Part shown: in pieces, positions 21,614-30,859 of the stretch | Layout: each line of letters begins with the position of its first letter | Position numbering within the stretch: the first letter of the stretch is position 1 | NCBI RefSeq assembly: GCF_013055795.1 | Contig: NZ_JABETO010000054.1 | Span: forward strand, 1 to 32,818 | Origin: Streptomyces sp. I05A-00742 | GTDB lineage: Bacteria; Actinomycetota; Actinomycetes; Streptomycetales; Streptomycetaceae | Length of the DNA stretch: 32,818 bases | Reading direction: 5' to 3' | Notes under the pieces: model-generated | What the model was told of the DNA's origin: nothing | Databases searched by the model: none | Seen by the model: the letters and a program-made list of their open reading frames with translations, nothing else | Position numbers and translations under genes: made by a program

Positions 21614-22483
21614 TCAACTCCCCGACGCCGCAGGGGCGCCCGGGGCGCTCACGTCGAAGTGGTTCGCGCCACGCGCCGCCTTCATCAGCGCGGTGAGCGA
21701 ACGGGCTTTCGCCTCGCCCCGTTCACCGCTGCCCCAGACGACCGTCCGACCCCCCGTCAGCTCCACGGTGATCGCATCGTACGACCGTACCCGGATGACG
21801 AGGGTGTCCCGGCGGACGTCGGGGGGCAGGGAGGCCGAGACCCGGACGCCCTCGCGTTCGAGGCGGGCGCGGCCGAAGCGGCGGGTGCCGGGGGCGTCCG
21901 CGGGCGCCTCCATCACCAGCCGGGGGACCTTGCGCGGCGGGCGGTCGACTGTGGCGAACCGCACTCCCATGCCGTCGATCTCGATGAACTTGCCGCCCTT
22001 CTCCAGGATTGCCCTCGGCTGCCGTTCGGTCACCTCGACGCTGACGCCGTGCGGCCAGTCCCGTTCGACGTCGACCGACTCGATCCGGGGCAGCCGCTTG
22101 CGCAGCCGCTCCCCGATGGCGTCGGTGTCGACCGAGATCAGCGGTTCGCCGAGCGGGGCGTCGGCGGCCTCGCGGACCTCATCGGCCGTCAGGACCTCGA
22201 CGCCGTCCACCTCCACGTGGGTGGCGCGCAGCCAGCTGGAGCCGTAGAGCACCCAGCCGATCCCGGCGCCGAGGAGGACGGCCGCGACCACCCGGACGAC
22301 CAGCCGGGTGCGGCGCGAGAGGCGGGGCAGGAGGCGGCCGAGTCCCGTGCGGGCCCCCGCCGCGCCGGCCTTCTGCCGGGCGGCGGGTTTCTTCTTGGAC
22401 CCCTTGGGAGGCCGGGAGGAGCCGGACGGCGACTTCGGTTTCGGCTTGCGTTCGCCACGCCGGGCGGTCGTCGGTCCGGCCAC
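21614..22483 (-). CDS. ftsQ: FtsQ/DivIB divisome protein
   Basis: This 289-residue bitopic protein has a basic Lys/Pro-rich cytoplasmic tail of about 57 residues (RKPKPKSPSGSSRPPKGSKKK). One membrane segment follows (about 60-81, LVVRVVAAVLLGAGIGWVLYG). The outer part is a POTRA domain (ATHVEVDGVEVLTADEVREA) and a beta domain (ERQPRAILEKGGKFIEIDGMGV). FtsQ with FtsL and DivIC scaffolds FtsW and FtsI at the septum. GTG 22481-22483 is the start, with GGGAAG very close and GGAGG further upstream. It follows murG directly, with no murC or ddl between. Confidence 0.93.
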   Translation of the reverse strand: MAGPTTARRGERKPKPKSPSGSSRPPKGSKKKPAARQKAGAAGARTGLGRLLPRLSRRTRLVVRVVAAVLLGAGIGWVLYGSSWLRATHVEVDGVEVLTADEVREAADAPLGEPLISVDTDAIGERLRKRLPRIESVDVERDWPHGVSVEVTERQPRAILEKGGKFIEIDGMGVRFATVDRPPRKVPRLVMEAPADAPGTRRFGRARLEREGVRVSASLPPDVRRDTLVIRVRSYDAITVELTGGRTVVWGSGERGEAKARSLTALMKAARGANHFDVSAPGAPAASGS

Positions 22484-22514
22484 GCTTCCCAGCCTCCTCC
22501 ATGCCGACGGTGCG

Positions 22515-23606
22515 TCAGCCCCTGCGTGCGGCGATCGCCTCGTACACCATGCCGACCAGGAGCTCGTCGGCGTCCCGGCGGCCGAACTCGGCGGCGGCGC
22601 GGGACATGTCGTACAGCCGCTGCGGGTCGGCGAGGACCGGGAGCACGTGGTGGTGGATCCACTCGGGGCTCAGTTCGGCGTCGTCGACCAGCAGTCCGCC
22701 GCCCGCCTTGACCACCGGCTGGGCGTTGAGCCGCTGTTCGCCGTTGCCGATGGGCAGCGGGACGTAGGCGGCCGGCAGCCCGACGGCGGACAGTTCGGCG
22801 ACGGTCATGGCGCCCGCGCGGCAGAGCATCATGTCGGCCGCTGCGTACGCGAGATCCATGCGATCCACATACGATACCGGGATGTAAGGCGGCATTCCGG
22901 GCATGTTGTCCACATGCGGCACGTCGTTCTTCGGGCCGACCGCGTGCAGGATCTGGACGCCCGAGCGCTGGAGCGACGGGGCGACCGCCTGGACGACCTC
23001 GTTCAGCCGGCGGGCGCCCTGCGAGCCGCCCGACACCAGCAGCGTCGGCACGTTCGGCTCCAGGCCGAACGCGGCGCGCGCCTCGTAGCGGAGCGCGGCC
23101 CGGTCCAGGGTGGCGATGGTGCGGCGCAGCGGGATGCCCACGTAGCGGGCGTTGCGCAGCTTGCTGTCGGGGGTGGAGACCGCGACGCCGGCCGCGTACC
23201 GCGAGCCGATCTTGTTGGCGAGGCCGGGGCGGGCGTTGGCCTCGTGGACGATGATCGGCACGCCGCGCCGCTTGGCGGCGAGGTAGCCGGGCAGCGCCAC
23301 GTAGCCGCCGAAGCCGACCACGCAGTCGGCCTTGGTGCGCTCCAGGATCTGCTCGGCGGCCTTGATGGTGCCGCGCAGCCGCCCGGGCACGGTGATCAGC
23401 TCGGGCGTGGGCTTGCGCGGCAGCGGTACGGCCGGGATCAGGCCCAGCTCATAGCCCCGCTCGGGCACGAGCCGGGTCTCCAGCCCGCGCTCCGTGCCGA
23501 GCGCCGTGATCCCCACGGTCGGGTCCTGCCTGCGCAGGGCGTCCGCGAGGGCGAGCGCGGGCTCGATGTGGCCGGCGGTCCCCCCGCCGGCGAGTACGAC
23601 ATGCAC
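22515..23606 (-). CDS. murG: MurG, UDP-GlcNAc:lipid I N-acetylglucosamine transferase
   Basis: This 363-residue GT-B glycosyltransferase makes lipid II from lipid I on the inner face of the membrane. The N-terminal acceptor-side loop GGGTAGHIEP begins at residue 7. The GGSQGA motif and the donor-site region (CRAGAMTVAELSAVGLPA) are intact. GTG 23604-23606 is the start, 6 bp after the ftsW stop, so the two genes are tightly linked. Length is normal for the family. Confidence 0.97.
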   Translation of the reverse strand: MHVVLAGGGTAGHIEPALALADALRRQDPTVGITALGTERGLETRLVPERGYELGLIPAVPLPRKPTPELITVPGRLRGTIKAAEQILERTKADCVVGFGGYVALPGYLAAKRRGVPIIVHEANARPGLANKIGSRYAAGVAVSTPDSKLRNARYVGIPLRRTIATLDRAALRYEARAAFGLEPNVPTLLVSGGSQGARRLNEVVQAVAPSLQRSGVQILHAVGPKNDVPHVDNMPGMPPYIPVSYVDRMDLAYAAADMMLCRAGAMTVAELSAVGLPAAYVPLPIGNGEQRLNAQPVVKAGGGLLVDDAELSPEWIHHHVLPVLADPQRLYDMSRAAAEFGRRDADELLVGMVYEAIAARRG

Positions 23607-23612
23607 CGAAAT

Positions 23613-25034
23613 TCACCGCTCTCCGGACGGCCGCTTCTTGACGCGCCGTCTCATCGTCTTCCATCTCACCCCAGGCTGCCGCATGGCCAGCGCCGCCCGC
23701 GCACCGGGTTCGTCGCGCGCGAAGGCGATCAGGAGCCCGATGGCGAACATGGTCGGCAGCAGGGCGGACCCTCCGTAGGAGAACAGCGGGAGCGGCACAC
23801 CGGCGATCGGCAGCAGGCCGAGCACCGCACCGATGTTGACCACGGCCTGGGCCGTGATCCAGGTGGTCACCGCTCCCGCGGCGTACCTCACGAAGGGGTC
23901 CTCCGTGCGTCCGGCCACGCGGATACCCGCATAGCCTAGAGCCGCGAAGAGGGCGAGGACCGACAGCGTCCCCGCCAGCCCCAGTTCCTCACCGGTGATC
24001 GCGAAGATGAAGTCGGTGTGGGGCTCGGGCAGTTCGCCCCATTTTTCGACGCTCGCGCCCAGCCCGGCGCCGAACCAGCCGCCGTTGGCCAGGGCGTAGA
24101 TCCCGTGCACGGCCTGCCAGCACTGGTCGTTGGCGCCCGGGTCGCTGGCGCCGATGCAGTCCAGGCGGGACATGCGGTTGGCGCTGGTCTTGATGAACAG
24201 GACGGCGAGGACGGATGTGACGCCGATCACTCCGGCGAAGAGCCGGGTGGGGGCGCCGGCCACCCACAGCAGGCCGAACAGGACGAAGGTGAGGACGACG
24301 GTGGTGCCCATGTCGCCGCCGACCATGATCAGGCCGAGCAGGACGAAGGTGACGGGCACCAGGGGCACCAGGAGGTGCTTCCACTGGGTGAGCAGCTTCT
24401 TCTTCTGCTTGCGGGCCAGCAGGTCCGCGCCCCAGAGCACCAGGGCCAGCTTGGCGAACTCGCTGGGCTGGGCCTGGAAGGGGCCGCCGAGGGAGATCCA
24501 GTTGGTGTTGCCGTTGATGGTCTCGCCGACGCCGGGCACCTGGACCAGGACGAGCAGGCAGACCGACCCGGCGAGCAGCGGATAGGCGAGCGCCCGCAGC
24601 ACCTTCACCGGCATCCGGGCGGCCACCAGCAGCAGCCCGGTGCCGATGGCGGCGGCGAGCAGCTGCTTGCGGAAGAAGTAGGTGGGGGCGAGCCCGCTCT
24701 GCAGGGCCTTGATCTGGGAGGCCGAGTAGACCATCACCAGGCCGAGCACTGTGATCAGCAGGGAGCCGCCGAGGATGAGGTAGTACGCCGTGAGGGGCCG
24801 GTCCCAGGCGCGGCGGACCCGGCCGTACAGGGTGCGCAGGCCGCCCAGGACGGTCCCGCGCGGCGGGCCGCCGCGGGGGGCGCCCGCTCCCGGGCCCCTG
24901 CCCGCCGCTCCACGGGCCGGCGGGGCGCCGGAGGGGCGGGCGGGCCGGGGGCGCGCGGAGGGCCCGCGGAGGGCCGTCCAGGCACCGGGCGGCCCTGCCG
25001 TGGCGTCGGCGCGGCCAGGGTGGTAGGCGTGCAT
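23613..25034 (-). CDS. ftsW: FtsW septal peptidoglycan polymerase (SEDS)
   Basis: This 473-residue protein starts at ATG 25032-25034 with GGAGGGG about 6 nt upstream. The first about 75 residues are a Pro/Arg/Gly-rich cytoplasmic tail. About ten membrane segments follow, beginning near residue 84 (YYLILGGSLLITVLGLVMVYS). The SEDS signature GGWFGAGLG followed by KWGELPEPHTDFIFAITGEE is intact. FtsW polymerises glycan from lipid II with its partner transpeptidase FtsI, encoded upstream in this cluster. It lies 58 bp after murD and 6 bp before murG. Confidence 0.97.
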   Translation of the reverse strand: MHAYHPGRADATAGPPGAWTALRGPSARPRPARPSGAPPARGAAGRGPGAGAPRGGPPRGTVLGGLRTLYGRVRRAWDRPLTAYYLILGGSLLITVLGLVMVYSASQIKALQSGLAPTYFFRKQLLAAAIGTGLLLVAARMPVKVLRALAYPLLAGSVCLLVLVQVPGVGETINGNTNWISLGGPFQAQPSEFAKLALVLWGADLLARKQKKKLLTQWKHLLVPLVPVTFVLLGLIMVGGDMGTTVVLTFVLFGLLWVAGAPTRLFAGVIGVTSVLAVLFIKTSANRMSRLDCIGASDPGANDQCWQAVHGIYALANGGWFGAGLGASVEKWGELPEPHTDFIFAITGEELGLAGTLSVLALFAALGYAGIRVAGRTEDPFVRYAAGAVTTWITAQAVVNIGAVLGLLPIAGVPLPLFSYGGSALLPTMFAIGLLIAFARDEPGARAALAMRQPGVRWKTMRRRVKKRPSGER

Positions 25035-25092
25035 CCGGGTCCCCTCCGCTGGTGTTCCGCGCCGCCCGGCCCGCGGCGCGGTGACCGGACGG

Positions 25093-26526
25093 CTAGTTTT
25101 CCGTGGCGCGGCCGTCGGACGGACCGGTCAGCTCCCGGACCGCCGCGGCGAACGCCTCGCCCCGCTCGGCGTAGTGGGTGAACATGTCCATCGACGCGCA
25201 GGCCGGGGCCATGAGGACGGTGTCGCCCGGCCCGGCGAGCCGTGCCGCCTCCCGGACGGCCTCGGCCATCGCCCCAGTGTCGGTCCGGTCGAGGTCCACC
25301 ACCGGGACATCCGGGGCGTGTCGTGCCAGTGCCTCCTTGATCAGGGCCCGGTCGGCCCCGATGAGGACGACGCCGCGCAGCCGCTCGGCGGCGGCGGTGA
25401 CCAGGCCGTCGAAGGTGGCTCCCTTGGCCAGGCCGCCCGCGATCCACACGATGGACCCGTAGGCCGCCAGGGACGCCTCGGCGGCGTGGGTGTTGGTGGC
25501 CTTGGAGTCGTCGACGTAGGCGACGCCGTCCACGTCGGCGACGTGGGCGATGCGGTGGGCGTCGGGCCGGAAGGCGCGCAGGCCGTCGCGGACCGCCCGG
25601 GGCTCGACGCCGAAGGCGCGGGCCAGGGCGGCGGCGGCGAGGGCGTTGGCGACGTTGTGGGGCGCCGCCGGATGGATGTCGGAGACCTCGGCGAGCTCCT
25701 GCGCGTTGCGCTGCCGGTCGGCCACGAACGCGCGGTCGACGAGGATGCCGTCGACGACGCCCACCTGGGAGAGGCCGGGGGCGCCGAGGGTGAAGCCGAT
25801 GGCACGGCAGCCCTCCTCGACGTCGGCCTCGCGGACCAGGTGCTCGGTGGCGGGATCGGCCGCGTTGTAGACGCAGGCGATCCGGTTGCCCTCGTAGATC
25901 CGGCCCTTGTCGGCGGCGTACGCCTCCATGGAGCCGTGCCAGTCGAGGTGGTCCGGCGCCAGGTTGAGCACGGCCGCGGAGTGGGCGCGCAGCGAGGGCG
26001 CCCAGTGCAGCTGGTAGCTGGAGAGTTCGACGGCCAGCACGTCGTAGGGCTCCTGCGAGAGCACCACGTCGACGATGGGGGTGCCGATGTTGCCGACGGC
26101 GGCGGTGCGCAGGCCGGCCGCCTCCAGGATGGAGGCGAGCATCTGCACGGTGGTCGTCTTGCCGTTGGTGCCGGTGACCGCGAGCCACGGGGGCGCGCCC
26201 TCGCCGCGCAGCCGCCAGGCGATCTCCACATCGCCGACGACGTCCACGCCCGCCGCGGCGGCGGCCGCGAAGAGCGGGCTGTCGGGGCGCCAGCCGGGCG
26301 AGGTGACGACGAGGTCGGTGCCCTCGGGGAGGGTGGCCGCGTCCCCCAGGCGGACGGTGACGGCGTCGCCGAGGGCCGCCGCGCGCTCGCGCAGGGCCGG
26401 TCCTTCGCCGCCGTCCACGACGGTGACGCGGGCGCCGAGGCCGGCCAGGGCGCGGGCGGCGCTGACGCCGCTCACGCCGAGGCCGGCGACGGTGATGTGC
26501 TTGCCGTGGAATTCGGTGGAGGTCAC
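25093..26526 (-). CDS. murD: MurD, UDP-MurNAc-L-alanine:D-glutamate ligase
   Basis: This 477-residue Mur ligase has an N-terminal Rossmann-like UDP-binding domain (ITVAGLGVSGVSAARAL). The ATP loop GTNGKTTT is at 119-126. Further motifs are NLAPDHLDWHGSMEAYAADK and, in the C-terminal domain, RFRP-type (LRAFRPDAHRIAHV) and DDSKATNTHAA. It adds D-Glu to UDP-MurNAc-L-Ala. GTG 26524-26526 overlaps the mraY TGA (GTGA), indicating coupling. An in-frame ATG five codons earlier (26539-26541) lacks a ribosome site and is less likely. Confidence 0.97.
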   Translation of the reverse strand: MTSTEFHGKHITVAGLGVSGVSAARALAGLGARVTVVDGGEGPALRERAAALGDAVTVRLGDAATLPEGTDLVVTSPGWRPDSPLFAAAAAAGVDVVGDVEIAWRLRGEGAPPWLAVTGTNGKTTTVQMLASILEAAGLRTAAVGNIGTPIVDVVLSQEPYDVLAVELSSYQLHWAPSLRAHSAAVLNLAPDHLDWHGSMEAYAADKGRIYEGNRIACVYNAADPATEHLVREADVEEGCRAIGFTLGAPGLSQVGVVDGILVDRAFVADRQRNAQELAEVSDIHPAAPHNVANALAAAALARAFGVEPRAVRDGLRAFRPDAHRIAHVADVDGVAYVDDSKATNTHAAEASLAAYGSIVWIAGGLAKGATFDGLVTAAAERLRGVVLIGADRALIKEALARHAPDVPVVDLDRTDTGAMAEAVREAARLAGPGDTVLMAPACASMDMFTHYAERGEAFAAAVRELTGPSDGRATEN

Positions 26527-27587
26527 TTGATGGCCAGCCATCCCGCGTAGAAGATTCCGAGGCCGACGGCCACGCACAGGCCCTGGATGATCCAGAACCG
26601 GACCACCACAAGGACTTCGCTCCACCCCTTGAGTTCGAAGTGGTGCTGGAGCGGGGCCATCCGGAAGACGCGCTTCCCGGTGAGGCGGAACGAACCGACC
26701 TGGATCACCACGGACATGGTGATGAGGACGAACAGACCGCCGAGGAGGGCGATGAGGAGTTCGGTGCGGGAGCAGATGGCCAGTCCCGCGAGCGCGCCGC
26801 CGAGGGCGAGCGAGCCGGTGTCCCCCATGAAGATCTTGGCGGGTGAGGTGTTCCACCACAGGAAGCCGAAGCAGGAGCCCATCAGTGCCGAGGCGACGAC
26901 GGCGAGGTCGAGCGGGTCCCTGACCTCGTAGCAGGCGGCGCCCGCAGTGAGGGAGTTGGCGCAGGACTGGCCGTGCTGCCAGGTGCCGATGAACACATAG
27001 GCGCCGAAGACCATCACCGAGGCGCCGGTGGCGAGGCCGTCGAGGCCGTCGGTGAGGTTCACGCCGTTCGACATCGCGAGGATCATGAACAGCGCCCAGA
27101 CCACGAAGATCACCGGGCCCAGCGTCCAGCCGAAGTCCTGGGTGAACGACAGCCGGGTGGAGGCCGGGGTCTGGCCGCGGGTGTCCGCGAACTGGAGGGC
27201 GAGCACCGCGAAGGCGATGCCGACGATCAGCTGGCCGGCCATCTTCGCCTTGGCCCGCAGACCGAGGCTCCGCTGCTTGACGATCTTGATGTAGTCGTCG
27301 AGGAAGCCGACCAGGCCCATGCCCGCGGTCAGGAACAGCACCAGCAGGCCCGACGTCGTCGGCTTGCTGCTGGTGGCCACCTTGGTCGCGGCGTACGCGA
27401 CGAGCGTGGCCAGGATGAAGGCGATGCCGCCCATGGTGGGCGTGCCCTTCTTCCCGGCGTGGCCGCGCGGGCCGTCGTCGCGGATGAACTGGCCGTAGCC
27501 CTTGCGGGCGAGGAACTTGATCAGCAGCGGTGTGCCGATGAGCGTCAGGAAGAGTCCGATGACTCCTGCGACAAGGATCTGGTTCAT
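26523..27587 (-). CDS. mraY: MraY, phospho-MurNAc-pentapeptide translocase
   Basis: This 354-residue polytopic enzyme of the PNPT family transfers phospho-MurNAc-pentapeptide to undecaprenyl phosphate, forming lipid I. Motifs present: GGIAFILATL near the N-terminus, GFLDDYIKI, NLTDGLDGLA with the Mg2+-site acidic residue, FMGDTGSLALGG, and PLQHHFELKGWSE. ATG 27585-27587 overlaps the murF stop (ATGA), and its own stop overlaps the murD start, so three ligase/translocase genes are translationally coupled in a row. Confidence 0.98.
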   Translation of the reverse strand: MNQILVAGVIGLFLTLIGTPLLIKFLARKGYGQFIRDDGPRGHAGKKGTPTMGGIAFILATLVAYAATKVATSSKPTTSGLLVLFLTAGMGLVGFLDDYIKIVKQRSLGLRAKAKMAGQLIVGIAFAVLALQFADTRGQTPASTRLSFTQDFGWTLGPVIFVVWALFMILAMSNGVNLTDGLDGLATGASVMVFGAYVFIGTWQHGQSCANSLTAGAACYEVRDPLDLAVVASALMGSCFGFLWWNTSPAKIFMGDTGSLALGGALAGLAICSRTELLIALLGGLFVLITMSVVIQVGSFRLTGKRVFRMAPLQHHFELKGWSEVLVVVRFWIIQGLCVAVGLGIFYAGWLAIK

Positions 27588-29008
27588 CGACCGGTGACCT
27601 CGCCCTCACCCACGAGCAGCTGCTGTGCGACCCGTTCCAGCCCGACCGACCTGGACCCCTTCACCAGTACGACGTCTCCCGGGCGCAGCTCGCTGCGCAA
27701 CAGATCGACCGCCGCCTGCACGTCGGACACGTGCACCGACTCCTCACCCCACGAACCTTCGTTGTAGGCGCCCATGCACAGCCAGGCCGCTTCCCTGTCC
27801 CCGACTGCCACGAGCTTGCTGACGTTGAGCCGGACGGCCAACCGCCCGACCGCGTCGTGCTCGGCGAGCGACTCCTCGCCGAGCTCCGCCATCTGGCCGA
27901 GCACCGCCCACGTGCGGCCCCCCTGTGCCCTGGCGGCTTCGCCCATGGCGGCCAGCGCGCGGAGCGCGGCTCTCATGGACTCGGGGTTCGCGTTGTAGGC
28001 GTCGTTGACGATCGTCACGCCGTCCGCGCGCTCGGTGACCTCCATCCGCCAGCGGGAGAGCTGGCCCGCCCCGGAGAGCGCGGACGCGATCTCCTGCACG
28101 GGCATGCCCAGCTCATGGGCGACGGCGGCGGCGGCGAGCGCGTTCGACACGTGGTGCTCACCGTACAGCCGCATGGTCACGTCGGCGCACCCGGAGGGTG
28201 TGTGCAGCGTAAAAGCGGGCTGTCCGGCCGGGGTGAGGCGGACGCCCTCCGCCCGGACGTCCGCGTCGGCGGACTCGCCGAAGAGGACCGTACGGGCCTT
28301 GGTACGGGTGCTCATGGCGCGGACCAGCGGGTCGTCGGCGTTGAGCACGGCGACGCCGCCCTCGGCCGCCGCCGGCAGCGCCTCGACCAGCTCGCCCTTG
28401 GCCAGCGCGATCCGCTCGCGGCCGCCGAACTCCCCGATGTGCGCGGTGCCGACGTTGAGCACGAGGCCGATGCGCGGCGGGGTGAGCTCGGCGAGGTAGC
28501 GGATGTGGCCGACACCGCGGGCGCCCATCTCCAGGACGAGGTGCCGGGTGTCCTCGGCGGCGCGCAGGGCGGTCACCGGCAGGCCGATCTCGTTGTTGAG
28601 GTTGCCCGCCGGGCAGACCGTGGGGCCGAGGCGCTCCAGGAGCTGGCCGATCAGGTCCTTGGTACTGGTCTTCCCGGCCGAGCCGGTCAGGCCGACCACC
28701 GTGGCGCCCAGGCGCTCCACGACGGCGCGGGCCAGCGCCCCTAGGGCTGCGACGACGTCCGGGACGACGATGGCGGGTACGCCGACGGGCCGGGTGGCGA
28801 GTACGGCCACCGCACCGGCGTCGATCGCGCGCCCGGCGTAGTCGTGGCCGTCGACGTGCTCCCCGGCGAAGGCCGCGAAGAGGCCGCCGGGGACCACCTC
28901 ACGGGAGTCGATGACGACGGATCCGGTGGCCAGGGCGTCCGGGTCCGGTATGTCGTGCTGCTGCCCGCCCACGATGGCGGTGATCTCGGCGAGGGACAGG
29001 GGGATCAC
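27584..29008 (-). CDS. murF: MurF, UDP-MurNAc-tripeptide:D-Ala-D-Ala ligase
   Basis: This 474-residue Mur ligase adds D-Ala-D-Ala to complete the pentapeptide. The N-terminal domain (VVIDSREVVPGGLFAAFAGE) is MurF-like, the ATP loop GLTGSAGKTSTKD lies at about 107-119, and the C-terminal domain has NDAYNANPESMRAALRAL. GTG 29006-29008 follows an unusually strong ribosome site, GGAGGTGA. An 80-bp gap separates it from murE. It overlaps mraY by 4 bp. Confidence 0.97.
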   Translation of the reverse strand: MIPLSLAEITAIVGGQQHDIPDPDALATGSVVIDSREVVPGGLFAAFAGEHVDGHDYAGRAIDAGAVAVLATRPVGVPAIVVPDVVAALGALARAVVERLGATVVGLTGSAGKTSTKDLIGQLLERLGPTVCPAGNLNNEIGLPVTALRAAEDTRHLVLEMGARGVGHIRYLAELTPPRIGLVLNVGTAHIGEFGGRERIALAKGELVEALPAAAEGGVAVLNADDPLVRAMSTRTKARTVLFGESADADVRAEGVRLTPAGQPAFTLHTPSGCADVTMRLYGEHHVSNALAAAAVAHELGMPVQEIASALSGAGQLSRWRMEVTERADGVTIVNDAYNANPESMRAALRALAAMGEAARAQGGRTWAVLGQMAELGEESLAEHDAVGRLAVRLNVSKLVAVGDREAAWLCMGAYNEGSWGEESVHVSDVQAAVDLLRSELRPGDVVLVKGSRSVGLERVAQQLLVGEGEVTGR

Positions 29009-29088
29009 CTGGGGTCACCTCCAGCCGTTCGGTCGGGCTTCCGGAGGGCCTCACGGGCCGGTTGCTGCAGTGCGCGCATGGCGGTCTG

Positions 29089-30732
29089 TCATCCCTGGTC
29101 GTTCCGGTGCTTGGTGACCGCGTCCGAACGGCTGCCGCGCTCGATGGCCTCGCGCAGCACCTGGCGGTCGTCGAAGGGGCGTACCACTCCGGCGATGTCC
29201 TGGCCCTGTTCGTGGCCCTTGCCCAGGACGAGGACGGTGTCCCCGGGTTCGGCGCGGGCGACGGCGGCGGCGACGGCCGCGGCGCGGTCCTCCATCAGCA
29301 GGACGGCGCCGCGTTCGGCGGCGGGCACCTCGGCGGCGCCCGCGAGCATGGTGGCGAGGATCGCGAGGGGATCCTCGGAGCGGGGGTTGTCGGAGGTCAG
29401 GACGGCGGTGTCGGCGAGGCGGGCCAGCGCCGCGCCCATCGGGGCGCGTTTGGTGGTGTCCCGGTCACCACCACAGCCGAGGACGGCGTGGATCCGGCCG
29501 GGAGTGACCTTGCGCAGGGCGCGGAGAACCGATTCGACGGCGTCCGTCTTGTGGGCGTAGTCGACGACGGCGAGGTAGCCCTGCCCGGCGTCGACGCGCT
29601 CCAGCCGGCCGGGGACGCCGGCGACGGCCGCGACGCCGTCCGCGGCGGTCCGCGGGTCGGCGCCGGCCGCGACCAGCGCCACGACGGCGGCCAGCGCGTT
29701 GGCGACGTTGAAGGGGCCGGCGAGCGGCGAACGGGCCGGGACGGAGACGCCGTCGGGGCCCTCGATGGTGAACGTGGAGTCGAACAGGCCGGACTCGACG
29801 TCCACGGCGCGCCAGTCGGCGTCCTGGCGGCCCTCGGCGGAGAAGGTGACCACGGGGACCTCGGACTCGCCCCCGGCGAGACGCCGGCCGTAGGCGTCGT
29901 CGACGTTGACCACGCCGACCCGGCTGCGCTCCTTGGTGAAGAGCTCGGCCTTGGCCCGGAAGTAGTCCTCCATGCCGGAGTGGAACTCCATGTGCTCCGG
30001 GCTGAGGTTGTTGAAGACGGCGACGTCGAAGACGCAGCCGTCGACGCGGCCGAGCACCAGGGCGTGGCTGGAGACCTCCATGGCGACCGAGTGGACGCCC
30101 TTCTCGCGCATGACGGCGAAGAGGGCCTGGAGGTCGGTGGCCTCGGGCGTGGTGCGCTCGGACTTGACGCGCTCGTCGCCGACGCGGGACTCGACGGTGC
30201 CGATCAGGCCGGTGAGGCCTTCCGGACGCCCGGAGTCCGCGGCGCGTGTCCGTTCCCAGGCCCGCAGGCCGCCCTCGATGAGGTAGGCGGTGGTGGTCTT
30301 GCCGGAGGTTCCGGTGATGCCGATGCGCAGCAGGTCGCGGCCCGGCTCGCCGTAGATCGTCGCCGCGAGGGCGCCCATCCGGCCGCGCGGGTCGTCGACG
30401 GCGAGGACGGGCAGGCCGGTGGCGGCGGCGCGCTCGGCGCCCGCGGGGTCGGTCAGCACGGCGGCGGCGCCGAGGCCGGCCGCCTGGGCGGCGAACTCCG
30501 CTCCGTGGAAGCGGGCACCGGGCAGGGCGGCGTAGAGGTCACCGGGACGGACGGCACGGGAGTCGTGCGTGATGCCGGTGATCTCGGCCTCCCGGCCGTC
30601 GCCCTGCGGGACGCGGACGCCCAGCTGACCGGCGAGCTCCGTGAGCGGCACGGGCCGGACCCGGGCGGGGCGGGGCGCTCCCGGAGCGGGGCGTTCCGGG
30701 GGGGTGGCTGGGGACTGATCAGCGTGGGGCAC
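29089..30732 (-). CDS. murE: MurE, UDP-MurNAc-L-Ala-D-Glu:diaminopimelate ligase
   Basis: The protein is about 547 residues from GTG 30730-30732. The core domains are standard: GITHDSRAVRPGDLYAAL, ATP loop GITGTSGKTTT at 138-148, NLSPEHMEFHSGMEDYF, and SDNPRSEDP. DNPR in that last motif is typical of diaminopimelate rather than lysine ligases. Streptomyces walls contain LL-diaminopimelate, so that is the likely substrate. The start is uncertain: the frame is open to 30831 (GTG 30829-30831 and GTG 30820-30822), and none of the candidates has a good ribosome site. The first about 28 residues are Pro/Ala-rich and not part of the fold. It begins 127 bp after the ftsI stop. Confidence 0.93.
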   Translation of the reverse strand: MPHADQSPATPPERPAPGAPRPARVRPVPLTELAGQLGVRVPQGDGREAEITGITHDSRAVRPGDLYAALPGARFHGAEFAAQAAGLGAAAVLTDPAGAERAAATGLPVLAVDDPRGRMGALAATIYGEPGRDLLRIGITGTSGKTTTAYLIEGGLRAWERTRAADSGRPEGLTGLIGTVESRVGDERVKSERTTPEATDLQALFAVMREKGVHSVAMEVSSHALVLGRVDGCVFDVAVFNNLSPEHMEFHSGMEDYFRAKAELFTKERSRVGVVNVDDAYGRRLAGGESEVPVVTFSAEGRQDADWRAVDVESGLFDSTFTIEGPDGVSVPARSPLAGPFNVANALAAVVALVAAGADPRTAADGVAAVAGVPGRLERVDAGQGYLAVVDYAHKTDAVESVLRALRKVTPGRIHAVLGCGGDRDTTKRAPMGAALARLADTAVLTSDNPRSEDPLAILATMLAGAAEVPAAERGAVLLMEDRAAAVAAAVARAEPGDTVLVLGKGHEQGQDIAGVVRPFDDRQVLREAIERGSRSDAVTKHRNDQG

Positions 30733-30859
30733 GGCGGTGAGCGTACCGGGCGCACCCGGCCCGTCGCGAAGCGAGGGGCGCGCCGGGCCGCGGTTCCCGG
30801 GTTCGGGCGTGCCGTGCGTCACAGTCGGCACGGCCCGGGGGTGCGGCGCCGGGGCACCG

